In this document: one piece after another, positions 36,389 to 46,050 of the stretch | How positions within the stretch are numbered: position 1 is the first letter of the stretch | Layout of the letters: the number at the start of each line of letters is the position of its first letter | Assembly (NCBI RefSeq): GCF_018860855.1 | Contig: NZ_JAHKQE010000030.1 | Span: forward strand, 124,001 to 188,000 | DNA: 64,000 nt | Direction of reading: 5' to 3' | Source of the DNA: Amphritea atlantica | Lineage (GTDB): Bacteria > Pseudomonadota > Gammaproteobacteria > Pseudomonadales > Balneatricaceae | Position numbers and translations under genes: made by a program | The notes under the pieces: model-generated | Seen by the model: the letters and a program-made list of their open reading frames with translations, nothing else | The model's database searches: none | What the model was told of the DNA's origin: nothing

Positions 36389-38041
36389 ATGCAACCTTTA
36401 CTCAAAGTTGAAAATTTAAGCATTCGTTTACCCAAAGGCAGTGATCGTGAGTTCGCGATTAGAGATGTGAGTTATGACTTGATGCCGGGCGAGTTGTTGT
36501 GTGTGGTAGGTGAGTCAGGGTCGGGTAAGTCGATGACAGCCAACGCGGTGATGGGGCTGTTACCTAAGGTCATTGAAGTCGACAGTGGGGCGGTGACCTT
36601 CGATGGTTATGACTTAACCTCGTTGGAAGAGCGCAGAGCTCGTGCATTGCGTGGTAATCGTATCAGTATGATTTTCCAAGAACCGATGACAGCACTCAAT
36701 CCTTTGATGAGAGTGGAGGATCAAATTTCAGAAGTGTTTTTGATCCATACGTCGATGAGCGCTTCAGAGCGACATGATCGTACATTAGCCTTATTAGAAG
36801 ATGTTGGTTTGCCTGATCCGAAGAAGATGCTGCGGGCTTACCCCCATCAATTGTCCGGTGGTCAGCGTCAGCGGGTGATGATCGCAATGGCGCTTGCACT
36901 AGAGCCTTCTATTCTGATCGCCGATGAGCCGACAACGGCATTGGATGTGACGACACAAGCTCAGATTCTTAAGCTGATTAAAGAGCTGCAACGTAAACAC
37001 AATACTGCAGTGATGTTTATTACCCATGACTTTGGCGTAGTGGCGGAGATTGCGGACCGAGTTGTCGTGATGGAAAAGGGCGAAATGGTTGAGCTAGGTA
37101 AGCGTGATGAGGTGCTGAATCACCCGCAACATGCGTATACCAAAAAGCTGATTGCCGCGGTGCCTCCGCTGGTCTCTCCTCACCGTGACGTTCGTGTACA
37201 TCAAGAACTGCCTATTTTACATGTGAAAAACCTATGTAAAACCTATAGCACCGGTGGCAGCTGGTTTACTAAAGCCCGCATCGTCAAAGCGGCGGATAAC
37301 GTTAATTTTGAACTTCATCGGGGTGAAACCCTTGGTCTAGTCGGCGAATCGGGTTCAGGGAAATCAACCGTGAGTCGATGTGTCGTGCGTTTACTTGAGG
37401 CGGATAGCGGCCAAATATTATTGGGTGGCAGCGAAATTCAGTCATTAAATAGCAAACAACTGAAGCCGTTCAGAAAACGCATACAAATGGTTTTTCAAGA
37501 TCCCTATGCTTCTCTTAACCCTCGTAAAACGATTGGCCAAATTATTGCTGATGGGCCAATCGCACAAGGGATGGCAGCCAAGGATGCGCTGGCAAAAGCG
37601 GCTGAGTTATTAGAGTTAGTTGAATTGCCTAAAACCGCATTGGATCGATACCCCCATGAGTTTTCGGGAGGGCAGCGACAACGTATAGGTATAGCCCGTG
37701 CGTTAGCCCATGACCCAGAAGTGCTTGTGGCGGATGAGGCTATTTCGGCGTTGGATGTGTCAGTGCAAGCGCAAATTCTTGATCTGATTGAGGCTTTGAA
37801 AAAGCGCCTTAATTTAGCCGTTTTATTTGTGGTTCATGATCTGCGAGTGGCTGCCCAAGTATGCGATAGGGTGATCGTTATGGAAAAGGGAAAAATTGTA
37901 GAGATGGGTGAAACCCGTCAAGTGTTTGAAGCCCCTAATCATGACTACACAAAAAGTTTAATCGCCTCAATACCCGGCGCCAATTGGCGGTCAGGTGTTG
38001 CTGATAATGAATTGGCTCCCGTCATGGAGGCTCAGGTCTAA
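36389..38041 (+). CDS. Fused ABC transporter ATP-binding protein (DppD-DppF type)
   Basis: A 550-residue protein with two ABC ATPase domains in one chain. Domain 1 (~5-260): Walker A GESGSGKSM, signature LSGGQRQR, Walker B ILIADEPTTALD. Domain 2 (~275-535): Walker A GESGSGKST, signature FSGGQRQR, Walker B VLVADEAISALD. Each ATPase site would be formed by both halves, so no second subunit gene is needed. Its TAA shares a base with the next ATG (TAATG). Confidence 0.95.
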   Translation: MQPLLKVENLSIRLPKGSDREFAIRDVSYDLMPGELLCVVGESGSGKSMTANAVMGLLPKVIEVDSGAVTFDGYDLTSLEERRARALRGNRISMIFQEPMTALNPLMRVEDQISEVFLIHTSMSASERHDRTLALLEDVGLPDPKKMLRAYPHQLSGGQRQRVMIAMALALEPSILIADEPTTALDVTTQAQILKLIKELQRKHNTAVMFITHDFGVVAEIADRVVVMEKGEMVELGKRDEVLNHPQHAYTKKLIAAVPPLVSPHRDVRVHQELPILHVKNLCKTYSTGGSWFTKARIVKAADNVNFELHRGETLGLVGESGSGKSTVSRCVVRLLEADSGQILLGGSEIQSLNSKQLKPFRKRIQMVFQDPYASLNPRKTIGQIIADGPIAQGMAAKDALAKAAELLELVELPKTALDRYPHEFSGGQRQRIGIARALAHDPEVLVADEAISALDVSVQAQILDLIEALKKRLNLAVLFVVHDLRVAAQVCDRVIVMEKGKIVEMGETRQVFEAPNHDYTKSLIASIPGANWRSGVADNELAPVMEAQV

Positions 38042-38979
38042 TGCTTTATGGCGTTGCACATAGCAGTTTTTTAGATATGTCTGCTTATCTTACTGAATTT
38101 GAACACTATGCGGATGAAGTCACTGTGGTGACCTGTGATCAAGTTCATGATGCTTCATTAGTGACCTTTGCCTTGCTTTGGTTTCCCGATGATGACTTCT
38201 TTGAGCGCTATCCCAACGTGCGTGTCGTGGCCTCGATTGCGGCAGGGGTAGACAGTATTCTGTCCTGCCCAAGCCTTCATGACGATGTCATCGTGTGTCG
38301 TAATCGTGATCCAGAGCAGGCGTCGATTATGAGCACCTTTGCGATTTGGAATGTGATTAATCATCAGCGTAATTTTGCTCAGTATCGCCAGCAACAAGCG
38401 GAAAAAGTATGGCAGCGTTTGCCTATGAGAGCCCCGAGTGAGGTTAGTGTTGGTGTGCTGGGGCTCGGATTTATGGGCGAAAAAATGGTTAATGACCTCT
38501 ATGCCTTGGGGTTTGATGTGGCGGGTTGGCGTAAAAGCGACACGGTACTGGAGAATCAAGATATCACTGTTTTTAGTGGTGATGCGCAATTATCCGCCTT
38601 TTTACAACGCACCGAAGTACTTGTTTGTGTTTTGCCACTGACACCGCAAACCCAAGGTATTTTATCGGCTGATTTATTTTCTCATTTAAAACCTAACGCC
38701 TACTTAATCCATTTGGGACGCGGCGGCCATCTTATCGGTGAAGACCTTTTGGCCGCACTCGATGATGGCTCGTTAATCGGTGCGTCGTTAGATGTATTTG
38801 ATCAAGAACCACTGCCTAAAAGTAGTTTGTTTTGGCAGCATCCTCGAATTTTAGTGACCCCTCATGATGCCAGTGATGTTCGACCGCAAGTAGCTGTCCT
38901 TAACTTGATTGAGGAAGTACAACGGTTTTCGATGGGTGAGATGCCAAAAAATAAAGTTGAAGCCTCTATCGGCTATTAA
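38041..38979 (+). CDS. D-2-hydroxyacid dehydrogenase (GhrA-like)
   Basis: A 312-residue NAD(P)-dependent reductase of the glyoxylate/hydroxypyruvate reductase A type. The Rossmann motif is VGVLGLGFMGEKM (~residues 137-149), and the active-site region contains LIHLGRGGHL and TPHDASD (catalytic His; the usual Arg lies in the IHLGRG segment). It may reduce a 2-oxo acid released downstream of the transported substrate. Confidence 0.9.
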   Translation: MLYGVAHSSFLDMSAYLTEFEHYADEVTVVTCDQVHDASLVTFALLWFPDDDFFERYPNVRVVASIAAGVDSILSCPSLHDDVIVCRNRDPEQASIMSTFAIWNVINHQRNFAQYRQQQAEKVWQRLPMRAPSEVSVGVLGLGFMGEKMVNDLYALGFDVAGWRKSDTVLENQDITVFSGDAQLSAFLQRTEVLVCVLPLTPQTQGILSADLFSHLKPNAYLIHLGRGGHLIGEDLLAALDDGSLIGASLDVFDQEPLPKSSLFWQHPRILVTPHDASDVRPQVAVLNLIEEVQRFSMGEMPKNKVEASIGY

Positions 38980-38992
38980 TTAGAGATTTATT

Positions 38993-40249
38993 ATGACTGT
39001 TGAAAAATGTAATCGTGATCGATTGTGGAACTCTATTATGGAGATCGGCCAAATTGGTCATGCCGAGGTCCAGGGTAGTAAGGTCGGAGGGTGTCATCGA
39101 CTAGCATTGACGGACAAAGATAAGCAAGCGAGGGATCTGTTCGTTGCTTGGGCTGAAGAGATTGGCTGTACGTTAAGAGTCGATGCGGTTGGTAATCTGT
39201 TTTTACGCCGACCGGGTATAGATAATAGTTTACCGCCGGTGATGACCGGTAGCCATTTAGATACGCAGCCTACCGGCGGTAAATTTGATGGGGTATACGG
39301 CTGTTTGGCAGGCTTGGAAGTATTGCGCTGTTTGCACGAAAAAAATATTCAGACCTTACGTCCGATCGATGTGGTGGTTTGGACGAATGAAGAAGGTGCG
39401 CGCTTTAAACCTGCCATGCTGGGTTCTGGGGTGTATGCAAAGGTGTTTAAGCTTGAGGATGTCCTGTCTACAAAAGACGAGGCTGGTATCAGCCTAGGCG
39501 CAGAGCTAACACGTTTAGGTTATCAAGCTATTGCCAATAATGATGCACCTATGGGCTATCAGTATTATGAGTTACATATCGAACAAGGCCCCGTATTAGA
39601 AGCTTTAGATATTGATTTAGGCGTAGTCGCGGGTGTCTTAGGCATGCGTTGGTATAGCGTGAAAGTGACAGGGCGCTCTTGTCATGCAGGTCCGAGCCCT
39701 ATGGATCTTCGTAATGACGCGTTGGTTGGCGTTGCAGAGATGATTACGGAGTTAACACGTATAGCGGAATCACAGAGTAAAGACAGCCGTTGCACGATTG
39801 GTGAATTAAGCATCCCAAGTTCATCAACCAATGTATCACCCGGAAACGTCACCTTTTCGCTAGATCTGCGTGAGGGCCGAGTGGAGGATTTGGATGAACT
39901 GCAAACTAAATCATTTGAAGCCATCCACCGGATCGCTTTTCATCATAAATTAGAGATAGATATCAAAGAAACCTGGTCGTTACCGCCTTGTCCTTTCGAT
40001 GAAAAATGTCTCGACAATATTCAACAAGCCTGCGCTATGAGTTATCCCGATATAGCTCCTCATCGATTAATCAGTGGCGCAGGGCATGATGCGGTTTATG
40101 TTAGCCGAGTGACCCCGACCGCAATGATTTTTGTGCCATCTGAAGATGGTTTGAGTCACAACGAACGCGAATACACCAGTCCAGAACAGTTGGAAAAAGG
40201 GTGTGGTGTCCTGTTGAACACCATCATTCTATCCGCCAATTCAAACTAG
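38993..40249 (+). CDS. M20-family Zn hydrolase, N-carbamoyl-L-amino-acid hydrolase/hydantoinase type
   Basis: A 418-residue metalloenzyme. Dinuclear metal motifs: GSHLDTQPTGGKFDGVYG (~82-99), EEGARF, and HIEQGPVLE; the dimerisation-domain motif GRSCHAGPSPMDLRNDAL is present. The closest types are N-carbamoyl-L-amino-acid hydrolase, allantoate amidohydrolase and beta-ureidopropionase, which release an amino compound from a carbamoyl or ureido group. Which one acts here is not decidable from sequence. Confidence 0.9.
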   Translation: MTVEKCNRDRLWNSIMEIGQIGHAEVQGSKVGGCHRLALTDKDKQARDLFVAWAEEIGCTLRVDAVGNLFLRRPGIDNSLPPVMTGSHLDTQPTGGKFDGVYGCLAGLEVLRCLHEKNIQTLRPIDVVVWTNEEGARFKPAMLGSGVYAKVFKLEDVLSTKDEAGISLGAELTRLGYQAIANNDAPMGYQYYELHIEQGPVLEALDIDLGVVAGVLGMRWYSVKVTGRSCHAGPSPMDLRNDALVGVAEMITELTRIAESQSKDSRCTIGELSIPSSSTNVSPGNVTFSLDLREGRVEDLDELQTKSFEAIHRIAFHHKLEIDIKETWSLPPCPFDEKCLDNIQQACAMSYPDIAPHRLISGAGHDAVYVSRVTPTAMIFVPSEDGLSHNEREYTSPEQLEKGCGVLLNTIILSANSN

Positions 40250-40283
40250 TTATTTGCCTACCTTGAATAAGGAGTGTGTTTAA

Positions 40284-41309
40284 GTGAAAGCTTTTTATCA
40301 TGAGGATCAGTGTCAGCATGATCCTAAATTTTATATGAAAAATGGTAAATCAACACCGGCTCGAGAAGTCCCTGAGCGGGGTGATATTTTCCGTAATGTG
40401 CTAAAGGATTTAAATATTACGATCAGCCCAACATCGGACTTTGGACTGTCGTATATCTCACAAGTGCACTCACCGGATTACGTTAATTTTTTACGCTCAG
40501 CGTACGGGAAATGGGCCGCGTTACCGGATGCCAGCGATGAAATTATTCCTAAAAGTAATCCTGGTCGTTATGCTGCCACTTACCCGAGCGATATTATTGG
40601 TCAAGTGGGTTGGCATCTGGTTGATACCTCTTGTCCGCTAGGCGCTGGGACTTGGACCGGCGTGTATGCATCCGCTCAAACGGCGACCAGTGCAGCAGAT
40701 GCGGTGGCTAATAAAGAGTGTGATGCGGTATATGCGGTTTGTCGTCCACCGGGCCATCATGCCTATCCTGATGGTGCGGCCGGTTTCTGTTTTTTAAATA
40801 ACTCGGCCATTGCCGCCCAGCGATTATTAAAAGACTTTAACCGAGTCGCGATTATCGATGTGGATCTGCATCATGGTAATGGCACACAGGCTGTCTTTTG
40901 GCAGCGCAAAGATGTGATGACGATCTCCCTTCATGCCGATCCTGCTTACTGCTATCCGCACTATTGGGGTTATGCCCATGAAAAGGGTGAAGGCAACGGC
41001 TTTGGCTATAACCTAAACTTCCCTATTCCTGAAGGAACGAGTGATGTTGAATATCTTAAAGTATTCGATCAGGCACTTGAGCAATTAGAGGCCTATGCGC
41101 CCGATGCGATCATCCTCGGACTCGGGTTAGATGCATCAGAGCAAGATCCATTTGCGGTGTTAAAGCTAACCACTGAAGGCTTTGCTGATATCGGCAAACG
41201 TATCAAAGCGTTGAATAAGCCAACGGTTATTATTCAAGAGGGAGGGTATATTTCACCTATTTTGGGTAATAACTTAGCAGCGGTGTTGATACCTTTTTGT
41301 CAGTCTTAA
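40284..41309 (+). CDS. Acetylpolyamine amidohydrolase / HDAC-superfamily deacetylase
   Basis: A 341-residue Zn deacetylase starting at GTG with RBS AAGGAGTG. Active-site residues are all present: His158-His159 (RPPGHHA), Zn ligands Asp194 and His196 (DVDLHHGNG) and Asp283 (GLGLDASEQDP), catalytic Tyr322 (EGGY). Length and residue spacing match Mycoplana ramosa acetylpolyamine amidohydrolase closely. It would remove acetyl groups from acetylputrescine or acetylcadaverine-like amines or another N-acylated compound. Last gene of the operon. Confidence 0.9.
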   Translation: MKAFYHEDQCQHDPKFYMKNGKSTPAREVPERGDIFRNVLKDLNITISPTSDFGLSYISQVHSPDYVNFLRSAYGKWAALPDASDEIIPKSNPGRYAATYPSDIIGQVGWHLVDTSCPLGAGTWTGVYASAQTATSAADAVANKECDAVYAVCRPPGHHAYPDGAAGFCFLNNSAIAAQRLLKDFNRVAIIDVDLHHGNGTQAVFWQRKDVMTISLHADPAYCYPHYWGYAHEKGEGNGFGYNLNFPIPEGTSDVEYLKVFDQALEQLEAYAPDAIILGLGLDASEQDPFAVLKLTTEGFADIGKRIKALNKPTVIIQEGGYISPILGNNLAAVLIPFCQS

Positions 41310-41350
41310 TTTTTTGTTAATAGAACGCAGCATACAGTGAGCCTCGTATT

Positions 41351-41419
41351 CAACTAGAAGTGCCCTAGTGCACTTTTAGTTGATAGCGTTTTTCTCAAGC
41401 ATAAGCTGATGCTTGAGAA
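41351..41419. terminator. Two hairpins between convergent deacetylase and LuxR genes
   Basis: Hairpin 1, 41351-41382, 13-bp stem with one mismatch (CAACTAGAAGTGC) and followed by TAGCGTTTTT. Hairpin 2, 41392-41419, perfect 11-bp stem TTCTCAAGCAT / ATGCTTGAGAA. Probable terminators for both converging units, although T-runs are short. Confidence 0.6.
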
Positions 41420-41448
41420 GGGGCAGTGCGAAGGCAGTCAACCGTCGT

Positions 41449-42228
41449 CTAAATATTGGTTAAGCAGAGTGAGAACAGTTCGTTTTGGCTGGTAATGCTT
41501 AGTCGAGCATAGGCGCGTTTACGGTAGGTTTGTACGCTTTGCATCTTAATCGCTAAATCCAGAGCGATTCCCTCTGAACTCATCCCCAACAGAATACGTG
41601 AGCACACCTCTTTTTCCCGTTTAGTTAGGCTATTGTCAATCGTTTCGAGCCGTTCAATCAGTGTGGCTATCTGTGTGTCACGGGTCATAAAACTAGACAG
41701 TGAACCGCTAAGACGTGTTTGTCTGACGCTTAACGCTGAGAGTACCGAGCTTAACGTTTTAATAACGGTCACGTCATGATCATGAAAGCCTTTATCGGTA
41801 CGAAAAAGATTCAGGCAGTACAGACCATTATCGGCTCTGGTTAATATTGATAAACGATCCACTATGCCCATACGTTCATACCACAGCTGACGGTAATCAA
41901 GATCTTTAATATCTTGAGGTTGCAGTCGCCGAATTAATATCTGATGGTCGTTCTCAAAATGATCTAAGAAGTCTTTGTTCGGGTCTAGGCGGTAGTAAAT
42001 CGAAAGATACAGTTGCTGCATGGTCTTGGTGATATTTACTTGCGTATCACTGGCAGAAAAAACGTAGGTTACCTTACTGTTTGCTTCGAGGTGCACTAGT
42101 GATAGGTGATTCACTTTGACGGCATGGTTTATCTGTTTGAGCAATTTTGCAGGAAATCCAGCACTCCCCAGCGCAATGATCACTTCTGCAATTGAGTCTA
42201 GCAGTGCTGGGTCAGTTATCTCATCCAA
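41449..42228 (-). CDS. LuxR-family (FixJ/NarL-type HTH) transcriptional regulator
   Basis: A 259-residue protein. The C-terminal HTH is LTKREKEVCSRILLGMSSEG with SVQTYRKRAYARLSI as recognition part (~195-245). The N-terminal ~180 residues are an unrecognised sensor-like domain with no receiver Asp pattern and no autoinducer-domain hallmark. It faces, divergently, the CMD-thioredoxin-reductase-SBP operon and is the probable regulator of it. Confidence 0.85.
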   Translation of the reverse strand: MDEITDPALLDSIAEVIIALGSAGFPAKLLKQINHAVKVNHLSLVHLEANSKVTYVFSASDTQVNITKTMQQLYLSIYYRLDPNKDFLDHFENDHQILIRRLQPQDIKDLDYRQLWYERMGIVDRLSILTRADNGLYCLNLFRTDKGFHDHDVTVIKTLSSVLSALSVRQTRLSGSLSSFMTRDTQIATLIERLETIDNSLTKREKEVCSRILLGMSSEGIALDLAIKMQSVQTYRKRAYARLSITSQNELFSLCLTNI

Positions 42229-42266
42229 AATGTGCTCCTGTTTTTATTTTACTTAATATCTTAAGA

Positions 42267-42292
42267 GTCTGTCCCTGTTTAGAGGGACAGAC
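42267..42292. promoter_or_regulatory. Perfect inverted repeat in the LuxR/CMD divergent promoter region
   Basis: GTCTGTCCCT - 6 nt - AGGGACAGAC, 39 bp upstream of the LuxR gene start. A dyad of this size is typical for a dimeric regulator; it could also form an mRNA hairpin. Confidence 0.55.
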
Positions 42293-42365
42293 AGTCTAAC
42301 GCGTCGCTATTAATATAACGTCATGCAGTATCAATCAACCAAAATAATAAATATTAGGAATCGTT

Positions 42366-42956
42366 ATGGCTCATCTACGACCGTTAGAAAATAGTGAAGT
42401 TGATCAAGAATTGCGGGATATGTTTGAACACTATGAAAACACCCGTGGCTTCTGCCCTAATAGCGTTAAAACCATGGCGCGTCGGCCTAATATATCCAAA
42501 GTGTTCGGCAAGTTAAATCAGGCGATTTTGTATGAAGGAACAGTACCTGAAGAGTTGAAAATGCTGGTGGCACTGGCATCCAGCTTGGCATCAGGTTGTC
42601 GTTATTGTCAGTCTCATATGAGTAACCTATCTAGTATTTATAACGCACCGGATGAAAAAATTGCCGCGATCTGGGAGTTTGAAACCAGTGAACTGTTTAG
42701 TGATGCCGAACGTGCTGCTATCACTATTGGTATTAAAGGTGGCACATTGCCGAACGATGTCGCATCGGAAGATTTTGATAATCTCAAAAAATATTTTGAT
42801 GAAAGCGAGATAGTTGAGATTGTCGCGACAGTGGCGTTGTTTGGCTATCTCAATCGTTGGAATGACACGATGGCAACTGAATTGGAAGAGTTGCCATCCA
42901 CGGTCACCGAACGTGCGGTAGGGCATACTGGCTGGAATGCGGGCAAACACAGCTAA
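42366..42956 (+). CDS. Carboxymuconolactone decarboxylase / AhpD-like CxxC protein
   Basis: A 196-residue protein of the AhpD/CMD fold. The AhpD redox motif is intact: GCRYCQSHMSN (CxxC-x2-H, ~residues 78-88), preceded by the proton-relay Glu region EELKML. AhpD-like proteins reduce peroxides or serve as disulfide reductases. Here it is co-encoded with a thioredoxin and a thioredoxin reductase, which could supply electrons (inference). True lactone decarboxylases lack CxxC, so peroxidase-type chemistry is more likely. Confidence 0.85.
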   Translation: MAHLRPLENSEVDQELRDMFEHYENTRGFCPNSVKTMARRPNISKVFGKLNQAILYEGTVPEELKMLVALASSLASGCRYCQSHMSNLSSIYNAPDEKIAAIWEFETSELFSDAERAAITIGIKGGTLPNDVASEDFDNLKKYFDESEIVEIVATVALFGYLNRWNDTMATELEELPSTVTERAVGHTGWNAGKHS

Positions 42957-42966
42957 GGAACGGATC

Positions 42967-44248
<1,282 letters not shown>

Positions 44249-44340
44249 GGGCCTGCTCAAAATTTATCCAACCGTATGCATTAAAAAGTTATTCAACCTA
44301 ACGTGATTTACAAACAATAATAAATTTAGGTATCAATACA

Positions 44341-45351
44341 ATGTTATCAACAATGATCAAAGGTAGTGCTATATCGTTAGCGCTTATGACATCAGTGTCA
44401 GCAGACACCGTTATGAAGTTTGCGAGTTGGGCACCGCCTTCGCATGTGCAAAATAGAGTAGTCATCCCAACATGGGGGAAGTGGGTCGAAGACGTCACGC
44501 AAGGGCGTGTTAAAGTAGAAATTGAATATGGATTAGGCCACCCTAAAACGATGTTTGATTTGGTTGAAGATGGTGTGGCGGATGCGGGTTGGAGTTACCA
44601 TGGTTACGTGCCTGGACGCTTTAAATTAACCCAGATTGCTGAACTTCCGTTATTAGGGGCTAACGCCGAAGCGGCATCGGTGGCTCATTGGCGAATACAT
44701 CAGAAATATTTGGCCCAAGCCAATGAGCATGAGGGGCTAAAGGTCATTGGTTTGTTTACCCATGGCCCTGGCCAGATTCATACAGCGAAGCCGATTCTAT
44801 CTCTGGGTGATTTAGAAGGGCAGAAGATTCGCATTGGCGGCGGTATTCAAGGCATCATTGGTGATCGTCTTGGGATTACGGCGGTAGGGGCTCCGGCAAC
44901 AAAAGTGTATGAAATGATGCAGCAGGGTGTGATTGATGGCGTATTTATGTCGACCGATGTGCAAAAATCATTGCGCTTAAAAGAGGTCGCGCCAAATCTC
45001 ACGTTATTTCCAGGCGGGATGTATTTAGGCAGTTTCTCTTTATTTATAAACCCTGATTTTCTCGCATCTTTATCGGCTAAAGATCAGCAAGCCATACTCA
45101 GTGTCTCTGGAGAAAAGCTGTCCGCGATGGCGGGAAGGGCGTGGGATCAAAGTGATATTGCTGGTTTAAACGCTGCGCAAGAATATGGGGTGAACATCCA
45201 GCGTGTGACGACCAGTGATGCTATGTATAAAGAGTTTGAGCAGGCGATCAAGGGGATGGATGATGAGTTTATCGAGATGGCCAATCAACAAGACGTTGAC
45301 GGTACCGCGGCACTGCAGGAGCTACGACAGATAGCGCAGAGCAACCTCTAA
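44341..45351 (+). CDS. TRAP transporter substrate-binding protein, orphan paralogue
   Basis: A 336-residue DctP-family protein with a short signal peptide (MIKGSAISLALMTSVSA). It is about 70% identical by eye to the protein at 16957-17979, including VKVEIEYGLGHPKTMF and SYHGYVPGRFKLTQ, yet no DctQ/DctM genes accompany it. It may share the permease at 18-20 kb or act as a sensor-like binding protein. It ends the CMD-Trx-TrxB run. Confidence 0.92.
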   Translation: MLSTMIKGSAISLALMTSVSADTVMKFASWAPPSHVQNRVVIPTWGKWVEDVTQGRVKVEIEYGLGHPKTMFDLVEDGVADAGWSYHGYVPGRFKLTQIAELPLLGANAEAASVAHWRIHQKYLAQANEHEGLKVIGLFTHGPGQIHTAKPILSLGDLEGQKIRIGGGIQGIIGDRLGITAVGAPATKVYEMMQQGVIDGVFMSTDVQKSLRLKEVAPNLTLFPGGMYLGSFSLFINPDFLASLSAKDQQAILSVSGEKLSAMAGRAWDQSDIAGLNAAQEYGVNIQRVTTSDAMYKEFEQAIKGMDDEFIEMANQQDVDGTAALQELRQIAQSNL

Positions 45352-45561
45352 TACTTATTATCGTAGTTACATAAGCTATCTTGCAAAGATGGTCCTGCGA
45401 TGGCTGTTATCAAAGGGTTCTTTAGAACCCAGTAATATTAACACTGAAAGGTTAACCTCCTAGAGTCATTTGCTGGGGGTTAGCCATCTAAATAAACCCA
45501 GTTTAAACTCCAATCTTCCTGTACATCTCCCTGGTGTTATTTTCCCCCTAAGCGGCCTTGA
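45352..45561. other. Intergenic with hairpins after the orphan SBP gene
   Basis: A GGGTTC-TTTA-GAACCC hairpin (45415-45430) and an 11-bp stem with two wobble pairs (45450-45460 / 45475-45485) lie here. No T-run follows, so termination is uncertain. No gene seen. Confidence 0.5.
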
Positions 45562-45765
45562 CGGTACCTTATCTCAGACCCTCTAATCAGTGACATTGAT
45601 GATCACATGTTAGGTGCTTTGTTGACCGTGTCTGCAGGTGTACTCATTTATGTGAGGGCAACGCATCTCTTGCCTAGAGCGGAACAGGAACACAGAAAAT
45701 GCAGCGTTGTCGTATAGGCTGGTGGCGTAATGATCGCAATTATCATCGTTTTGTCAAATACGTGA
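45562..45765 (+). pseudogene. ZIP-family metal transporter remnant (C-terminal helices)
   Basis: One reading frame gives MLGALLTVSAGVLIYVRATH then LLPRAEQEH, the ZIP helix IV-V pattern (G-x5-AG-x3-Y, then H/E-rich), followed by AGGVMIAIIIVLSN, a final helix. An in-frame TAG interrupts it at 45715-45717, and no start or preceding helices are found; TGA stops lie before 45562 and at 45763. This is the decayed 3' part of a zinc transporter gene. No intact copy is in the window. Confidence 0.55.
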
Positions 45766-46050
45766 TTCAATGATCAATGCCGTACTCAACGAGCACTTTG
45801 ATAGGTTCAGGCTTAGTATTCTTGTGCCTCTGAATCAATGTGATGCCTAAACATGTAAAATGATAATTGATACACTGCCTCTCCTCAACGCTCGCTTAAA
45901 TTTTGTTAAGGTCTTTATTGTTAAGGATTTTAAACTAAGCATAAGCGCTTATCGCATGGGTTGAGTGTATTGATGTTCGTCGATCCGTTGTGTTAACCGT
46001 TTCATCATCTGTCGACGATGCGCAGAATTTTATCTATTTAGGAACTCTCT
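45766..46050. promoter_or_regulatory. Upstream region of the MetE-like gene
   Basis: AT-rich, no gene. Contains several TATAAT-like stretches but no element I can name. No riboswitch fold recognised by eye. Confidence 0.4.
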
